A stretch of 64,000 nucleotides of DNA from JASEGV01 sp947085405 (GTDB lineage: Bacteria > Bacteroidota > Ignavibacteria > UBA10030 > BY39), in NCBI GenBank assembly GCA_947085405.1, contig CAMTWO010000031.1, positions 1 to 64,000 on the forward strand, read 5' to 3'. Numbering within the stretch: the stretch's first letter is position 1; each line of letters starts with the position of its first letter. A model generated the notes under the pieces. It searched no databases, was not told the DNA's origin, and was given only the letters and a program-made list of their open reading frames with translations. The translations under genes were made by a program, and so were the position numbers. Below, one piece after another: positions 62,361 through 64,000 of the stretch.

Positions 62361-64000
62361 TTATTTTTGAGATTTCGATTCTTGAATTAATTCTGATAAT
62401 TTATCCCTTATATATTTTATTTTCTCATCGTGTGGAGCCAGGTTGAGATAATTATTGTACATCAACAGGGACTTTTCGTATTCCCCAATTAAATAAAATG
62501 CTGTGCCGGCTTCACGGTACAAAACTGAATCTGCCAATCCATAGAAGATAGCTTTGTAATAATTGGCGGCTGCCAGTTGAATTTCGTTTTGCTGCATATA
62601 CAAACTGCCAAGGTTTGCATAAGCTTTGGCTCGTGTAGAATCCATTGCAATTGCTTTTTGGTATAAAGCGATTGCCGTTGCAGCATCGCCTTGTTTAGAA
62701 TACTCGATACCTAAGTTTATGTAAACTGCCGGGTTTGGGCTGTTAGCATCGGCGGCACGTTTTAGCGCCCAAAAGTTTCTATCTTTTTGATTCAACTTTG
62801 TATAGATTGCCGAAAGATTTCCGAGTATCCTTGGATTCGAAGAATCTATTTCTATATATTGCTCAAAATAATTTCGAGCTTCAACATAATTTTGTTGTGC
62901 CCAGTAGTAACTGCCAAGATTTTCATAAAAATTTAATTGAGGAACATGACCCAAAAGGTAAGGATCGTTTAATAATTTGACTCTATTCAAAGAACGATGT
63001 TCATCAGCATTCAAACCTATCCATGAAATCCAATGAAGAAAATTCAACACAACGATAAAGGCAATTACATGCGTATTTTTAATTGAAAAATTAGATTTTG
63101 CTAACACATATATATTTAAGAATCCCAGAGGGAGAAAGAAACTTGCCATAAAATCCCAATCGCGAGCCATACCAAGTGCAAAAAAAGTAATGAAGGTAAA
63201 TAAAAGTCCGAAAAATGTTGATGTTAGCAGAAAAATAAATGTCCTGTTTTTCCATTCAATATTTTTCCGATTGAAAAAAAGAATGGAAATTGTTATGGCG
63301 ATACCGAAAGGTGCAATTAAAAGATTTGCATTTAACCAATCAATCAGATGTGCCCAGGAAAAAACAGAGTAAGCAAAATAATTATCGGAATGGACTAAAT
63401 GAAGGAAATTCCACCGGCTTTCGTTGATTGTGCGGATAATTATATTTTCCAACCTGTTGTAATAAATTAAACTCAAAATTACAGAAAGCAAGAGGGAAGT
63501 TATAACGATGATCAAGGTTTCGATTCTCTGATGACGCCATCCATAATACATAACGAGGAGTAAGCCAGGCAGGAGTACGATACTTCCGATATGCAATCCT
63601 ATCAATACAATAAACAATAAAATGGGGAGCAAAATATTCGATTTTTTCTCTAACGTAAACCAACAAGCTGTTAAGTAAGCGGCAGTCGTAACGAAAAGAA
63701 CCGCATAAGTTTCAACGTACCCAAAAAAAAGTTGGCTGCCTGCTGAAATAAAAATTAATACACCAAGCAAAAACTTTTCAGAAACCGGTTTTTGAAATAA
63801 CTTCAGAAGAGAAAATATTATTAATACGAAGACTAAACCTGAGATACCACCTACAATTCTGAAAATTAATTCTGAATTTTCCAAGCTGCCTGATTGGAAA
63901 ATGGTTTTCATACATTGTAGTAATAAACCCGCTAATAGTTGCCGGTTAAAAGTTGGGGGCAGTTGGTCGCCTAATTGTACGCCGGATATTTCCCTTAGCA
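62361..64000 (-). CDS. Membrane protein with C-terminal TPR domain (5' end outside the window)
   Basis: The frame is open up to the window edge, so the start is missing; an internal Met at 63911 is not a convincing start because the preceding codons (QLPPTFNRQLLAGLLLQ) continue a plausible protein. From there on come about ten membrane helices (to near residue 300 of the visible part), and then five or so TPR units (NPAVYINLGIEYSKQGDAATAI; AKAYANLGSLYMQQNEIQLA, given in pieces) to the end. The shape is that of GT-C or O-glycosyltransferase-like membrane proteins with TPR tails, but no active-site motif is visible. Confidence 0.7.
   Translation of the reverse strand, partial: LREISGVQLGDQLPPTFNRQLLAGLLLQCMKTIFQSGSLENSELIFRIVGGISGLVFVLIIFSLLKLFQKPVSEKFLLGVLIFISAGSQLFFGYVETYAVLFVTTAAYLTACWFTLEKKSNILLPILLFIVLIGLHIGSIVLLPGLLLVMYYGWRHQRIETLIIVITSLLLSVILSLIYYNRLENIIIRTINESRWNFLHLVHSDNYFAYSVFSWAHLIDWLNANLLIAPFGIAITISILFFNRKNIEWKNRTFIFLLTSTFFGLLFTFITFFALGMARDWDFMASFFLPLGFLNIYVLAKSNFSIKNTHVIAFIVVLNFLHWISWIGLNADEHRSLNRVKLLNDPYLLGHVPQLNFYENLGSYYWAQQNYVEARNYFEQYIEIDSSNPRILGNLSAIYTKLNQKDRNFWALKRAADANSPNPAVYINLGIEYSKQGDAATAIALYQKAIAMDSTRAKAYANLGSLYMQQNEIQLAAANYYKAIFYGLADSVLYREAGTAFYLIGEYEKSLLMYNNYLNLAPHDEKIKYIRDKLSELIQESKSQK

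Noticed and set aside
1..64000. CRISPR array or prophage
   Set aside because: No regularly spaced repeats with unique spacers, no Cas-like genes and no phage structural or integrase genes were seen.

Overview
The window looks like chromosome from an uncultured bacterium of the Bacteroidota/Chlorobi branch, most likely Ignavibacteria-like. The pointers are low GC with AT-rich spacers, weak Shine-Dalgarno use, a DUF2851 protein, several outer-membrane beta-barrels and lipoproteins, and three secreted proteins ending in the 'NYPNPFN...' C-terminal domain used for type IX secretion sorting. The phylum is an inference from gene content; no rRNA is present to confirm it. No prophage, IS transposase or CRISPR array was seen.

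Layout. (1) 1-760: an intact tRNA-Pro(GGG) lies between two small GIY-YIG nuclease genes. The block is bracketed by a broken 5' part and a broken 3' part of another tRNA-Pro, and these parts are interrupted by 22-bp double-hairpin elements. (2) 879-1545: a universal stress protein and a 161-bp element with inverted ends. (3) 1543-12041 minus: a run of housekeeping and envelope genes (pyrF, DUF2851, glgA, gmhB-like, DNRLRE-type lipoprotein, OMP, rpiB, glyA, tatC, ispB-like). (4) 12141-16775 minus: two paralogous secreted S9 peptidases with a third GIY-YIG gene between them. (5) 16914-25979 minus: a nucleotidyltransferase/partner pair, ligA, a rodZ-like gene, a hybrid histidine kinase, a PAP2 phosphatase and clpC. 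(6) 26161-29099 plus: a tetR gene with a palindromic operator, a small membrane protein, rplU-rpmA and mdh with a strong terminator. (7) 29170-36013 plus: secreted hydrolase, TPR protein, larE, a secreted hypothetical and a matrixin-like metalloprotease. (8) 36132-42759 minus: a two-receiver hybrid kinase, a GH53-like secreted glycosidase, an ABC-F ATPase, and a decayed PIN toxin/antitoxin pair not marked by any long ORF. (9) 42880-44848 plus: ychF and an orphan-looking DNA methyltransferase. (10) 44852-62353 plus: a surface-polysaccharide locus of 12 genes in close succession: eight carrying glycosyltransferase or GT-C-like domains, an ABC-2 permease and ATPase, a Wzi-like outer-membrane protein and a lipoprotein. 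(11) 62361 to the right edge, minus: a membrane/TPR protein whose 5' end lies outside the window.

How it works together. The polysaccharide locus encodes glycan assembly on the cytoplasmic face (GT2 and GT4 enzymes, several with extra beta-sandwich or coiled-coil parts), export by an ABC-2 transporter whose ATPase lacks the usual glycan-binding C-terminus, and surface attachment or retention (Wzi-like barrel). The most unusual material is non-coding: a family of short double-hairpin repeats with covarying stems that interrupt tRNA-derived sequence and sit in spacers, including one against the pyrF ribosome-binding site, plus several other dispersed repeat types, one of which has become part of a protein sorting domain.
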